From the NCBI GenBank assembly GCA_029003555.1, contig JAQYCE010000052.1:1-34946 (forward strand): DNA of 34,946 bases, given 5' to 3'. A model generated the notes under the pieces. It saw nothing but the letters and a program-made list of their open reading frames with translations. It was not told where the DNA came from and did not search any database. The translations under genes and the position numbers were made by a program. The DNA is from Bacillota bacterium (GTDB lineage Bacteria > Bacillota > Clostridia > Tissierellales > Peptoniphilaceae). Below, one piece after another: positions 24,338 to 33,497 of the stretch (its first letter is position 1; each line of letters begins with the position of its first letter).

Positions 24338-26245
24338 CTATTCCATCTCGAAGGCTCCGGTATAGAGCTGGTAGTAGACCCCTTCTTCTTTCAGGAGATC
24401 CTCATGGGACCCTCGCTCGATGATCCGCCCCTGGTCCATGACCATGATGACGTCACTGTTTTCAATAGTAGAGAGGCGGTGGGCGATCACAAAGACGGTC
24501 CGCCCTTCCATGAGCTTGGCCATCCCCTCCAGGACGACCTGTTCGGTATGGGTGTCGATGGAGGAGGTAGCCTCATCCAGGACCAGGGCCGGTGCCCCGG
24601 CAACGGCGGCCCGAGAGAGGGAGAGGAGCTGGCGCTGGCCTTGGGAGAGGCTGGCCCCGTTAGCGGTCAGCTGGGTTTGGTAGCCCTCGGGCAGGCGGGC
24701 GATGAAGGAGTGGGCCCCGGTGATCTTGGCTGCCTCAATGCAGTCCTCATCCGTCGCATCCAACCGTCCGTAACGGATATTTTCCATAACCGTTCCCGTA
24801 AAGAGGTTGGTGGACTGGAGGACCAGACCCAGAGACCGGCGGAGGTCTTCCTTCCGGATCTCCCGGATGTCGATCCCATCATAGAGGATCTTCCCTCCCT
24901 CAATCTCATAGAAACGGTTCATGAGGTTGGTGATGGTGGTCTTCCCTGCCCCGGTTTGGCCGACGAAGGCCACCTGCTGTCCCGGCTCGGCGTAGACCGT
25001 GATGTCGTGGAGGACCGGTTCACCCGGGACGTAGGAGAAGTTCACCCCTTCCATCCGCATATCCCCCCTCATGGGTTTATAGGAGAAGGATCCATCCGCT
25101 TGGGGGATCTTCCAATACCAGGACAGGTCCCGGTCCGGGCTTTCTTCCAGCCGGCCCTGGGCATCTTCCCGGCAGTGGACCAGGCGGATCTCTCCCTCAT
25201 CGATTTCTTCCTCACGGTCCAGGAAGCGGTAAATCCGGTCCGCCCCGGCCATGGCCATGACAACAGAGTTGATCTGCTGGGAAAACTGGTTGATATTCCC
25301 GGTGAACTGCTTGGTCATGTTGAGGAAGGGAATGAGGATGGAGAGGGAGAAGGCCATGCCGGAAATGGAGATGTTGGGGAGGCCGGAGAGGAGGTAGACC
25401 CCGCCAACCATGGCGGCCAGGACATACATGACATTGCCAATATTCATGATGATGGGCCCTAAGGCATTGGCGTAGCCATTAGCCCTCGAGGAAACCTCAA
25501 AAAGGGCCTGGTTCTTTTCCTCCATCTTCTGAATAGCCTGGTCCTCATGGTTAAAGACCTTGACCACCTTTTGCCCGGTCATGTACTCCTGAAGAAAGCC
25601 TTCCAGGTCCCCCAGTTTTTCCTGTTTTTCACGGAAGAAGCGGGCCGATCCCCCGGCCACCTTCCGGGTAACCAGGAACATGGCTCCCACTCCGATGGAG
25701 ACCAGGAGGGTCATGGGGAGGGAGTAGTAGATCATGATGACAAAGATAGTCAGGACGATGGCTCCGGCCCGAACCATGGAGGGAAGGCCGCCGGAGACCA
25801 GCATCCGGAGGGTCTGAACATCGTTGGTATAGTAGGACATGATGTCCCCATGCTTGTTCTGGTCGAAGAAGGATAAGGGCAGATCCTGCATGTGGTTGAA
25901 CATCCGCTGTCGGAGGGAGTGGAGGAAGTGCTGGGTGACCAGGTTCATGGCCTGGGTCTGGAAGGTGATGAGGATGACCGACAGGAGGTAGAGGGCAACC
26001 AGGACAGCCAGAAGGGGAAAGATGATCTCTTTGGCCTGGGGCCAGGACCGGTTTCCGGTGGCTAAAAAGTCCGTAAGAACGGCCAGGATCTTCTGCTGGA
26101 AGATGGCGGGAAGGGCCGTGATGACCGAAGAAAGGATGGTGGAAATGAAAACCAAGGGGAGGAGGATGGGGGCTCCCTGAAAGAGGTCTTTCAGTAGTCG
26201 GCGGAGGATCCGAGGGTTCACTTGTTTTTTCGTTTTATTGGACAT
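24338..26245 (-). CDS. ABC exporter half-transporter, canonical ATPase subunit
   Basis: Type IV (ABCB-like) exporter, 635 residues: an N-terminal six-helix membrane domain (about 30-330) and a C-terminal ATPase domain. Walker A is VGQTGAGKTT, Walker B ends in LVLDEATSS with the catalytic Glu, and the switch His is in FVIAHRLST. The signature is LSQGQRQ instead of LSGGQ. This matches the TM288-like subunit of heterodimeric exporters. The start ATG at 26245 follows AAGGAGGTGG; an upstream in-frame ATG at 26269 was rejected. It overlaps the partner gene by 11 bases, so the two are coupled. Substrate unknown; drugs, peptides or lipids are usual. A linker of about 50 residues near 350 is longer than usual. 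Confidence 0.92.
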   Translation of the reverse strand: MSNKTKKQVNPRILRRLLKDLFQGAPILLPLVFISTILSSVITALPAIFQQKILAVLTDFLATGNRSWPQAKEIIFPLLAVLVALYLLSVILITFQTQAMNLVTQHFLHSLRQRMFNHMQDLPLSFFDQNKHGDIMSYYTNDVQTLRMLVSGGLPSMVRAGAIVLTIFVIMIYYSLPMTLLVSIGVGAMFLVTRKVAGGSARFFREKQEKLGDLEGFLQEYMTGQKVVKVFNHEDQAIQKMEEKNQALFEVSSRANGYANALGPIIMNIGNVMYVLAAMVGGVYLLSGLPNISISGMAFSLSILIPFLNMTKQFTGNINQFSQQINSVVMAMAGADRIYRFLDREEEIDEGEIRLVHCREDAQGRLEESPDRDLSWYWKIPQADGSFSYKPMRGDMRMEGVNFSYVPGEPVLHDITVYAEPGQQVAFVGQTGAGKTTITNLMNRFYEIEGGKILYDGIDIREIRKEDLRRSLGLVLQSTNLFTGTVMENIRYGRLDATDEDCIEAAKITGAHSFIARLPEGYQTQLTANGASLSQGQRQLLSLSRAAVAGAPALVLDEATSSIDTHTEQVVLEGMAKLMEGRTVFVIAHRLSTIENSDVIMVMDQGRIIERGSHEDLLKEEGVYYQLYTGAFEME

Positions 26246-27986
26246 TGACCCCACCTCCTTGCTTTTCATAGGTTTCCCGATAGGATGGGACCTTCTTCAT
26301 GAGCTCCTCATGGCTTCCCATAGCCAGGATCTTTCCCGACTGCATAACGATGATCCGGTCGGCATCCTTAACCGAGGAGATCCGCTGGGCAATAAAGATT
26401 TTCGTGGTCCCCGGGAGGGATTCCTTGAGGGACTTTTGGATCAGGGCATCCGTCTTGGTATCGACGGCGGATGTGGAGTCATCAAAGATGAGGATCTTGG
26501 GCTTTTTCAGGAGGGCCCGGGCGATGGTCAGGCGCTGGCGCTGACCACCGGAGACGTTGGTTCCCCCCTGTTCGATGTAGGTTTGATAGCCCTCAGGGAA
26601 AGACCGGATGAAGGTGTCCGCCTGGGCCAACTTAGCCGCCCACTCCACTTCTTCGTCGCTGGCCCGGGGATTGCCCCAGCGGATGTTGTCAGCGATGGTC
26701 CCGGAGAAAAGGACATTCTTTTGGAGGACCAGGACGGCCTGGTCCCGTAGACTAACCAGGTCGTAGTCTCGAACATCCCTTCCCCCGACTTCGATGGAAC
26801 CCCGGCTGACATCGTAGAGGCGGGGAATGAGCTGGACCAGGCTGGATTTCCCGGACCCGGTTCCTCCCAGGATCCCCACGGTCATACCCGACTTAATCCT
26901 GAAGTCAAGGTCGGAGAGGGTGTAGGCTTCCGCCTCCTCCGAATATTTGAAGGAAACCCCATGGAAAGCGACTGAACCGTCGGCAAGCTCTTTAGCCCCA
27001 CCCTCCGGAGAATGGAGGCTGGACTCTTCCGCCAGGATTTCGTTGATCCGGCGGACGGATTCGACCGACATGGTCAGGAGGACAAAGACCATGGAAAGGA
27101 ACATGAGCTGGATCATTATCTGCATCCCGTAGGTCAACATGGCGGACATCTGTCCGACGTTGAGGTCGACCCCGCCGGAGGAAACAACCATCTGGGAACC
27201 GACGGCGAAGATGAAGAGCATGTTGAAATAGATAGCCATCTGCATAACCGGGGAAGAAAAGTTCACGATGGTGTTGGCCTTGGTGAAGATCTTCATCATA
27301 TCCTCTGAAAAACCTTTGAACTTTTCCTTCTCATAATCCCCCCGGGCATAGGCCTTGACCTCTCTGGCGGCCTGAACATTTTCCCCGACCACCCGGTTAA
27401 TCACGTCAAACTGACGGAAGCCCTTTCGGAAATAGGGCATGGCAAACTTGATGATGAGGAAGAAGGCGACTGCCAAAAAGGGAATGATGATTAAAAAAGA
27501 ATAGGCCAGGGACCCGGCCATCCGAAAGGCCATGATGAAGGCAAAGATGATGACCAGGGGGGCTCGGACGGACTCCCGGATTAAGATCATAAAGGACATC
27601 ATGACATTGTCGATGTCGGTCGTCAGCCGGGTGATTAGGGAGGGTGTGGAGAATTTATCGATATTACCGAAGGAATAGGTCTGGATCTTTCGGAAGAGGT
27701 CCCCACGAAGATTCTTGGCAAAGCCGGATGAGGCCTTGGCAGAGGTGAAGCCGGCTAGGCCCCCCGCCGCCAGGGAGAGTCCGGCAATGACCAGGAGAAG
27801 GAAGCCGGTCCGGGATACGGCCCCCATGTCCATATTCTGTCCTTGAAGGCTGTTGATGAGCTGGGCGGTAATAAAGGGAATCAGGGCATTAAAAATAGCC
27901 TCTAAAATAATAAAAAAAACAGTCAGTAGGCTCAGGGTCTTGTATTCCCTTAATGAGCCCAAAATATTTTTTCCACCTTTGATCAT
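26235..27986 (-). CDS. ABC exporter half-transporter, degenerate ATPase subunit
   Basis: Partner of the next gene, 583 residues: six membrane helices (about 15-310) and an ATPase domain. Walker A is GGTGSGKSS and the signature VSGGQRQR is good, but the Walker B catalytic Glu is replaced by Asp (IFDDSTSAVD) and the switch His is Gln (IAQRISS). These are the hallmarks of the non-catalytic site of TM287/288- or BmrCD-like heterodimers. Start ATG at 27986 with GAGG upstream. It is first of the two-gene unit and is divergent from the Maf-fusion gene. Confidence 0.92.
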   Translation of the reverse strand: MIKGGKNILGSLREYKTLSLLTVFFIILEAIFNALIPFITAQLINSLQGQNMDMGAVSRTGFLLLVIAGLSLAAGGLAGFTSAKASSGFAKNLRGDLFRKIQTYSFGNIDKFSTPSLITRLTTDIDNVMMSFMILIRESVRAPLVIIFAFIMAFRMAGSLAYSFLIIIPFLAVAFFLIIKFAMPYFRKGFRQFDVINRVVGENVQAAREVKAYARGDYEKEKFKGFSEDMMKIFTKANTIVNFSSPVMQMAIYFNMLFIFAVGSQMVVSSGGVDLNVGQMSAMLTYGMQIMIQLMFLSMVFVLLTMSVESVRRINEILAEESSLHSPEGGAKELADGSVAFHGVSFKYSEEAEAYTLSDLDFRIKSGMTVGILGGTGSGKSSLVQLIPRLYDVSRGSIEVGGRDVRDYDLVSLRDQAVLVLQKNVLFSGTIADNIRWGNPRASDEEVEWAAKLAQADTFIRSFPEGYQTYIEQGGTNVSGGQRQRLTIARALLKKPKILIFDDSTSAVDTKTDALIQKSLKESLPGTTKIFIAQRISSVKDADRIIVMQSGKILAMGSHEELMKKVPSYRETYEKQGGGVNVQ

Positions 27987-28048
27987 ATCAACCTCGACGT
28001 TCTATATTTTCTAGACAGGATAAGGACAAAAGAATTACCTTCTACATA

Positions 28049-28060
28049 CCCCGGCCGGGG
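28049..28060. repeat. Perfect 12-bp palindrome CCCCGGCCGGGG
   Basis: It lies in the AT-rich divergent region between the ABC exporter and the Maf-fusion gene (27987-28146) and is its only GC-only block. It could be an operator for either gene; no regulator gene is adjacent. Confidence 0.5.
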
Positions 28061-28146
28061 ATTCAAAAACAAGAGGGCCTTCTTGAGTTACAATAAATGA
28101 AGATGATTTCAAACCATATGAGCTCATGAAGAAGGGGGTTCTCCTC

Positions 28147-29220
28147 ATGCATGGCATTTTTGACTATATTCATGGTGGCCACATGGATGCCTTTGACCGG
28201 GTGGTCCTCTGCAGCCAATCTCCCCGGCGAAGGGAGCTTTTGGCCTACCTCAAGCCCGTCTGCCGGAGCCTGGACCTGGATGAGCGGACGATTGAAAACC
28301 GCTATATGACCCTCTACCGGTCCGATCCTTTCATCCACCGGGTGGGTAAGACGGCCTGCGAGCTGGCCGGAGCTAAGTGTGGCCTGGGCGATGGGCCGGA
28401 AGAAGAGGGCGGGGCCCTGGCCGGGAGCCTCTACATTGGGGCCGACACCATGGTGGTCATGGACGAGAAAATCCTCCACAAGCCCCGGGACCTTGAAGAA
28501 GCGGAAACCATGTTCCGGTCCTATTTCGGCCGGACCCACCATGTGGTCACCGGAGTTTGCCTCCGGACGATCTCGGACTTCCAGTCCTTTTACGCTGTTA
28601 CCGCCGTCTCCTTTGTCCCCTACTATCCGGCCCTGGAAGCCGCCATCCGGGACTACCTGGCCCATGGCCGGGTTCTTGATAAGGCAGGGGGCTACGGGAT
28701 CCAGGACCTGGACCCCCGCTTTGTCGCCTCTATTGAAGGGGACATCCAAACCGTGATTGGCCTCCCCCTTGCCGAGGTCGCCCGGCGGATCGCTCCCTAT
28801 TCCCTGGATCCCGAGCCTTTGGACTTCATCTCCCTGGATGACTTCACCCGGATAGTCCAGGACCTGGTGGAGGACCTTCCCCCCTCCTTTTTCGAGGGCC
28901 TGAACGGGCTGGTTCAAATCTCCCCTGAAGTGAAATACCATCCTCAAGCCCGGGAGGATGACCTCTGCATCGTGGGTGAGTACGTCCGGGATAAGCTGGG
29001 TCGGCGGATCAAACTTTACTATGGATCCTTTCGGACCCTCTATCCGGGCTGGTCGGGACCGGCCTTAAAGGACCGGATTAGGGAGGTCCTGGTCCATGAG
29101 TTCCGCCACCACCTGGAAGCCCGGGCTGAACTCCGGGACCTCGAAGTGGAGGATGAGGCCTTCCTCCGGGACTACCGGGCCAACCATAACTACACCATCA
29201 TCCGAAGGCCGGAAAACTAG
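28147..29220 (+). CDS. Maf-like nucleoside-triphosphate pyrophosphatase fused to a zincin-like metallopeptidase domain
   Basis: A two-domain protein of about 357 residues. Residues 17-216 are a Maf domain, which hydrolyses non-canonical or excess NTPs: SQSPRRRELL (23-32), GADTMVV (98-104), ILHKPRDLEEAETMF, VVTGVCLRT and DKAGGYGIQDLD. Residues about 230-345 resemble PF06262 minimal metallopeptidases, with VLVHEFRHHLEAR holding HExxH at 317-321. The start is uncertain: I chose the ATG at 28147, with AAGGGGG upstream; 28126 and 28183 are alternatives. Family proteins are usually single-domain. The 3' end lies 6 bases from the convergent malQ with no terminator between. Peptidase activity is inferred only. 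Confidence 0.8.
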   Translation: MHGIFDYIHGGHMDAFDRVVLCSQSPRRRELLAYLKPVCRSLDLDERTIENRYMTLYRSDPFIHRVGKTACELAGAKCGLGDGPEEEGGALAGSLYIGADTMVVMDEKILHKPRDLEEAETMFRSYFGRTHHVVTGVCLRTISDFQSFYAVTAVSFVPYYPALEAAIRDYLAHGRVLDKAGGYGIQDLDPRFVASIEGDIQTVIGLPLAEVARRIAPYSLDPEPLDFISLDDFTRIVQDLVEDLPPSFFEGLNGLVQISPEVKYHPQAREDDLCIVGEYVRDKLGRRIKLYYGSFRTLYPGWSGPALKDRIREVLVHEFRHHLEARAELRDLEVEDEAFLRDYRANHNYTIIRRPEN

Positions 29221-29226
29221 CGACTC

Positions 29227-30714
29227 CTAGAAGGGATAGCGGCGGTAGGTGGTCATATAGGCCCTCATCCGGTCTCTGACCTCGCCGGAATCATAATCCG
29301 GCCCGACCCGCCAGACCCAGTTTCCCTCGGCTATGCCGGGGATGTTGATCCGACCCTCCTCGCCCAGACCCAGGAGGTCCTGGAGGGAGAAGATGGTCAG
29401 GTCGCTGACCGACCCCAATAAAGACCGGATGGCCCCCCAGTGGATGCCCTCCTCCTCACTCAAGAGGAGGTAGGCCTCCACTCTTTTTTTGACCGGATCA
29501 GGAAGGGACCGGTACCAGCCCAGAAAGGGGGCCGAGTCGTGGGTGGAGGTGTAGACGACTGAATTCTTAACAAAGTTATGGGGAAGGTACTTGGAATCGT
29601 CCCCTCCAAAGGCAAACTGAAGGACCCCCATGCCTGGATAGGCCATGGCATCTTTGATCCGGCTGACTGCCGGTGTCAGAGAGCCCAGGTCCTCGGCAAT
29701 GAGGGGAAGGTCCGGATAGGCCTTTTGGATGGTCCGGAAAAAATCCAATCCCGGTCCTTCCACCCACTCCCCCCGATGAGCCGTTTTTTCCCCATAGGGG
29801 ATGGAAAAGTAGGTCGTGAAGCCGATGAAGTGGTCCAGTCGGACTAGGTCGAAGAGGCGGGCATTGGCTCCCATCTTATCCAACCAATAGGAATAGCCGT
29901 CGTCCTTCAGGACATCCCAGCGATAGAGAGGGTGGTTCCAGACCTGACCATCGGCCGAATAGGCATCCGGGGGAACGCCCGATACCCGAACGGGGACCTT
30001 GTCTTCATCCAGGAGAAAATACCGGGCCCGGGCCCAGGCATCTCCGGAATCCATAGGGGTGTAGATGGGAAGGTCTCCGATCAATCTTATCCCCTTTTCA
30101 TGGGCATAGGCGCTCAGGCGGTCATAGTGGTTGAAGAAGGTGTATTGGAGGAAGACCTGGTAGTCGACCTCTTCCCCATGAGCCTGCCGGATGGCCTCCA
30201 GGGCCTCCCTCTCACGTTTTTTTACTTCCCGGGGCCAGCCTGTCCAGTCCCGGCCATAAAGGGACCGGAGGACCCGGTAAAGGGCATAGTCCTCCAGCCA
30301 ATGCCGAGTCCGGTCCAGGAAATCCGAATAGTCCTCCGGCAGGGGGCGGTTCCGGAATCGGGCGAAGGCTTGGTGGAGAACCCGGTCCCTTCCCCGATCA
30401 ACCGCCAGGTAGTCAATCCTTCCGGGATCCTTCCCCCATTCCAGGCCAGTCAGGTCCTCGCTTTCCAGGAGCCCTTCTTCCTGAAGGAGGTCCAGGTCAA
30501 TATAATTGGGGTCCCCCGCAAAGGAGGAAAGGGCGGAATAGGGGGAATTTCCCGAATCCGGACAAGTTGGCCCCAGGGGAAGAACCTGCCAATAGGCCTG
30601 GTGGATGTCGGCTAAAAAATCAACAAAACGGTAGGCCTCCCGGCCCAAACTCCCGATCCCATACTTGGAGGGAAGGGAGAAGATGGGGAGGAGGATTCCG
30701 GATGCTCTTTGCAA
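29227..30714 (-). CDS. malQ: 4-alpha-glucanotransferase (amylomaltase)
   Basis: GH77 enzyme that moves alpha-1,4-glucan segments in glycogen/maltodextrin metabolism. It has 495 residues. Catalytic motifs: nucleophile in LVRLDHFIG, acid/base in IAEDLGSLT, and the stabilising Asp in STHDSAPF (usually THDN). The N-terminus MQRASGILLPIFSLPSKYGIG matches the family start. I therefore chose TTG at 30714, with AGAGAGG upstream, rather than the TTG at 30741 which lacks a good site. It is the last gene of the run symporter-pepV-malQ, with a 45-base gap to pepV. No other maltodextrin gene is in the window. Confidence 0.93.
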   Translation of the reverse strand: MQRASGILLPIFSLPSKYGIGSLGREAYRFVDFLADIHQAYWQVLPLGPTCPDSGNSPYSALSSFAGDPNYIDLDLLQEEGLLESEDLTGLEWGKDPGRIDYLAVDRGRDRVLHQAFARFRNRPLPEDYSDFLDRTRHWLEDYALYRVLRSLYGRDWTGWPREVKKREREALEAIRQAHGEEVDYQVFLQYTFFNHYDRLSAYAHEKGIRLIGDLPIYTPMDSGDAWARARYFLLDEDKVPVRVSGVPPDAYSADGQVWNHPLYRWDVLKDDGYSYWLDKMGANARLFDLVRLDHFIGFTTYFSIPYGEKTAHRGEWVEGPGLDFFRTIQKAYPDLPLIAEDLGSLTPAVSRIKDAMAYPGMGVLQFAFGGDDSKYLPHNFVKNSVVYTSTHDSAPFLGWYRSLPDPVKKRVEAYLLLSEEEGIHWGAIRSLLGSVSDLTIFSLQDLLGLGEEGRINIPGIAEGNWVWRVGPDYDSGEVRDRMRAYMTTYRRYPF

Positions 30715-30759
30715 GGATCCAACCTCTCTTTCTCTAGGCAATCCGGCACAGGACCGGCT

Positions 30760-32130
30760 TTAGACTGTCTCCTGGCCAAGGGCCAGCATGGCTTGGCCCA
30801 CAATGGTCAGGGATTTCATGAGCTTTTTCACCTCAACCCTTTCATTGGGCTGGTGTTCCAGGGGGGTGTCGCCCGGGAAATTGGGGCCAAAGGCGACCAT
30901 GTTGGGGAAGACCTTGGCATAGGTCCCCCCGCCGATGGCCAGGGGCTCCGAGAGGTCACCCGTCATGGCCCGGTAAACGCCCAGGAGGCGTTGGATGAGG
31001 TCCGAGTCTTTGGGGACATAGAGGGGGTCATTGGTCTCCCTGTCTAGGACCTGGAGACCATAGGCCAAACTGACGGATTCCAGGGCTTCCTTGACCTTAT
31101 CGTGGTCCCCGTTTTTGGGATAGCGGATATCCAGGCCGAAGGAAAGTCGCCCCTCTTCCAAGCGGAGGGTCCCCAGGTTGATAGAGGTCTCCCCGGTCTC
31201 GGGATCCTGGAAGTGGATGCCCAGGCCCTTACCCTTGGTATCCCGCCCAATTTTCTCCAGGATAAAGGAAGAGACCTTAGCAAAGTCTCCCCCGATCTGA
31301 ATTCCCTCCACCGCCTCAAGAAGGGTGACCAGGGCATTTTTCCCCAGCTCGGGCATGGATCCGTGGGCTCCTGCCCCCTTGGCTTCGATGATGGTCTTCC
31401 CTTCTTCCTGGCGAACGGAAACTTCCTCCGTCTCCTGAATTTTCCAATTCCCTTCCAGGACCAGGCGGGCGGAGTCCGGGACGACGTTAAGAGCCCGGCC
31501 GGCTTCAAAGGCCAGGACCGGGATCTCCCCTTGGTGGAAGTTCTGGCTCCCGATGTGGGCGTGGGTGGTTCCTTTTTCAAAGAAGATCAGGGGGAAGTCG
31601 GCATCGGGAGTGAAGCCCATGACGGGCATCTCCTGTCCGGATTCCACATAGTGGCGGACGCAACGGGACCCGCTTTCTTCATTGGTCCCAAAGATAACCC
31701 GGATCCGGCGGTCTGTGGCCAGGCCCAGGTCTTTGATGGCTTTTAGAGCATAGAGGGCGCCGATAGCCATTCCCTTGTCATCAGCGGACCCTCTCCCGTA
31801 GATCTCGCCATCAACGACTTCTCCCAGGAAGGGGTCATGGTCCCACTTGCCGTTTACGGGGACAACATCCAGGTGGCCAAGGACTGCCACCATGTCTTCA
31901 CCTTCCCCATATTCCGCATAGCCCACCATGTCATCCACATTGTGGGCTTCAAAGCCCATGGACCGGGCCAAATCCAAGGCATAGTCCAGGGCCTTCTTGG
32001 GCCCCGGTCCAAAGGGGGCTCCCTCCTCGGGAGCACCCATGACCGAGTTGATTTTGACCGCTCCCCCGATTCCTTTCAGGACCTCTTCTTCCATGGATAA
32101 AATTCTTTCCGTTAATTCCTTTTGAATCAT
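30760..32130 (-). CDS. pepV: Dipeptidase PepV (M20 family)
   Basis: Zinc-dependent cytosolic dipeptidase with 456 residues that cleaves a range of dipeptides. Zinc and catalytic motifs: GHLDVVP, GRGSADDKG, GTNEESG, GFTPDADFP and the lid-domain NVVPDSA; the His near the C-terminus is in IGGGTYAK-V-...-FPGDTPLEHQPNE. The ATG at 32130 follows AAAGGGAAACGGA. It lies 47 bases after the symporter gene in the same direction; a weak 6-bp stem between them is not a convincing terminator. It suits a peptide-fermenting anaerobe. Confidence 0.94.
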   Translation of the reverse strand: MIQKELTERILSMEEEVLKGIGGAVKINSVMGAPEEGAPFGPGPKKALDYALDLARSMGFEAHNVDDMVGYAEYGEGEDMVAVLGHLDVVPVNGKWDHDPFLGEVVDGEIYGRGSADDKGMAIGALYALKAIKDLGLATDRRIRVIFGTNEESGSRCVRHYVESGQEMPVMGFTPDADFPLIFFEKGTTHAHIGSQNFHQGEIPVLAFEAGRALNVVPDSARLVLEGNWKIQETEEVSVRQEEGKTIIEAKGAGAHGSMPELGKNALVTLLEAVEGIQIGGDFAKVSSFILEKIGRDTKGKGLGIHFQDPETGETSINLGTLRLEEGRLSFGLDIRYPKNGDHDKVKEALESVSLAYGLQVLDRETNDPLYVPKDSDLIQRLLGVYRAMTGDLSEPLAIGGGTYAKVFPNMVAFGPNFPGDTPLEHQPNERVEVKKLMKSLTIVGQAMLALGQETV

Positions 32131-32177
32131 TCCGTTTCCCTTTCTAAAAGGCCCGGCTCCGACCGAACCGCTTCTAT

Positions 32178-33374
32178 CTACTTTGCTGCTACTTCTTTTT
32201 GCTCCCCTTCCTGACCCGGAACCTTCTTGAATAGTCCGGTGACCATGAGGGCGATAGCCCCGTCCCCGGTGACATTGCAGGCGGTCCCGAAGGAATCCTG
32301 GAGGGCGAAGATGGAGAGCATAAGGGCTGTTCCGTTGTTATCAAAGCCCAGGACGGAGATGATGAGCCCCAAGGAAGCGACAACCGTCCCTCCCGGAACG
32401 CCGGGAGCGGCTATGGCGAAAATGCCGAGGAGGCAGGCGAAAGTGACCATGGTCATGGGGTCTGGCAGATGGCCATATAAGATCTGGGAGACGGTCATGA
32501 CGAAGAAGGTCTCCGTCAAAACGGACCCACAAAGGTGGGTGTTGCAGCAGAGGGGGATGCAGAAGTCCCGGATTTCCGGGTCCAGGGTCTTGGCCTTAGC
32601 CGCTGACTTTAAAGCAACAGGGAGGGTGGCGGCGGAGGACATGGTTCCCAGGGCGGTGACATAGGCCGGCGGATAATGGCGAAGGACCTCCATGGGGTTG
32701 GTCCGGGAAAGGGCCCCGCCAATACTGTAAAGAAGGGTAAGCCAGATGTAGTGGCCCACAATGACGATCAGGATGATCTTGAAGAAGATGGGGAGCTCTT
32801 TGATGATGACCCCCTCATAGGCCAGGCTGGCGAAGGTGGTGAAGATATAGATAGGAAGAACGGGAACGACCACATTTTCTACGATCTTCAACACCATGTC
32901 GTTGAAATCTTCCAGGAGCTTGGTCCAGGACTCCGACCGGGTCCAAATGACCGAGAGGCCGATGAGGACGGAGGTAATCAGGGCCGTCATAACAGGCATG
33001 ATGGGGGTGAACTTGAGTTCGAGGAGGGCCTCCGGGAGGGCACGGCCCGACCCCACCTCCGAAACGATATTGAGGTTGGGGATAATCAGGTATCCGGCAG
33101 CCATGGAGAAGAGGGCGGCCCCGACTGAAGACAGGTAGCAGATGATGAGGGTCACGGTCAGGACTTTACCTGCACTGTGACGGAGGGAGATGATGGCTGG
33201 GGCAATAAAGCCCAGGATGATCAGGGGGACCATATAGCCGATAAAGTCCCCGAGGATGTTCTTCGCCGTCAAAATGACCAGGATGATGCCCTCTGAGGCA
33301 TAGGTCCCGACGAGTACGCCGGCCACAATGCCCAAAATAAGCTTAAAAACAAGGGTTTGGGTAATTTTTTTCAT
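32178..33374 (-). CDS. Dicarboxylate/amino acid:cation symporter (DAACS)
   Basis: Cytoplasmic-membrane cation-coupled transporter of the glutamate/aspartate/dicarboxylate family, 398 residues. It has about eight hydrophobic helices and two re-entrant loops. The signature TMSSAATLPV (re-entrant loop 1) and the substrate/ion region NVTGDGAIALM are visible. The ATG at 33374 follows AGAGAGG; a further in-frame start at 33473 lies in the upstream terminator and was rejected. It is the first gene of the symporter-pepV-malQ run. Several Cys residues cluster in PLCCNTHLCG. Substrate (glutamate, aspartate, serine or C4-acid) is not decidable. Confidence 0.9.
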   Translation of the reverse strand: MKKITQTLVFKLILGIVAGVLVGTYASEGIILVILTAKNILGDFIGYMVPLIILGFIAPAIISLRHSAGKVLTVTLIICYLSSVGAALFSMAAGYLIIPNLNIVSEVGSGRALPEALLELKFTPIMPVMTALITSVLIGLSVIWTRSESWTKLLEDFNDMVLKIVENVVVPVLPIYIFTTFASLAYEGVIIKELPIFFKIILIVIVGHYIWLTLLYSIGGALSRTNPMEVLRHYPPAYVTALGTMSSAATLPVALKSAAKAKTLDPEIRDFCIPLCCNTHLCGSVLTETFFVMTVSQILYGHLPDPMTMVTFACLLGIFAIAAPGVPGGTVVASLGLIISVLGFDNNGTALMLSIFALQDSFGTACNVTGDGAIALMVTGLFKKVPGQEGEQKEVAAK

Positions 33375-33438
33375 GATGTCCTCTCTTCCTTTTTCTCCCG
33401 GGTCCGGTCGGGAAAGGATGGTCGCTGATTGTAAAGAA

Positions 33439-33481
33439 AACCCTTTGCTTGCCCGGGGCTGCCCGGCTTCCACAAAGGGTT
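33439..33481 (-). terminator. Terminator after the CofE-like gene
   Basis: Minus strand: AACCCTTTG (33473-33481) pairs with CAAAGGGTT (33439-33447), with an additional inner GCCGGG-type stem, followed by TTCTTT. The promoter of the symporter must lie in 33375-33440, where I see none. Confidence 0.75.
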
Positions 33482-33497
33482 GGACTTTTACAGGAAA

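Noticed and set aside
28001-28029. Minus-strand TTGTCC-N17-TATAGA as promoter for the ABC exporter
   Set aside because: It would leave a leader of only about 7 bases, too short to include the ribosome site.
28063-28947. Minus-strand frame of 294 codons over the Maf-fusion gene
   Set aside because: Overlaps a gene with conserved Maf and HExxH motifs on the plus strand; its own sequence looks like no family.
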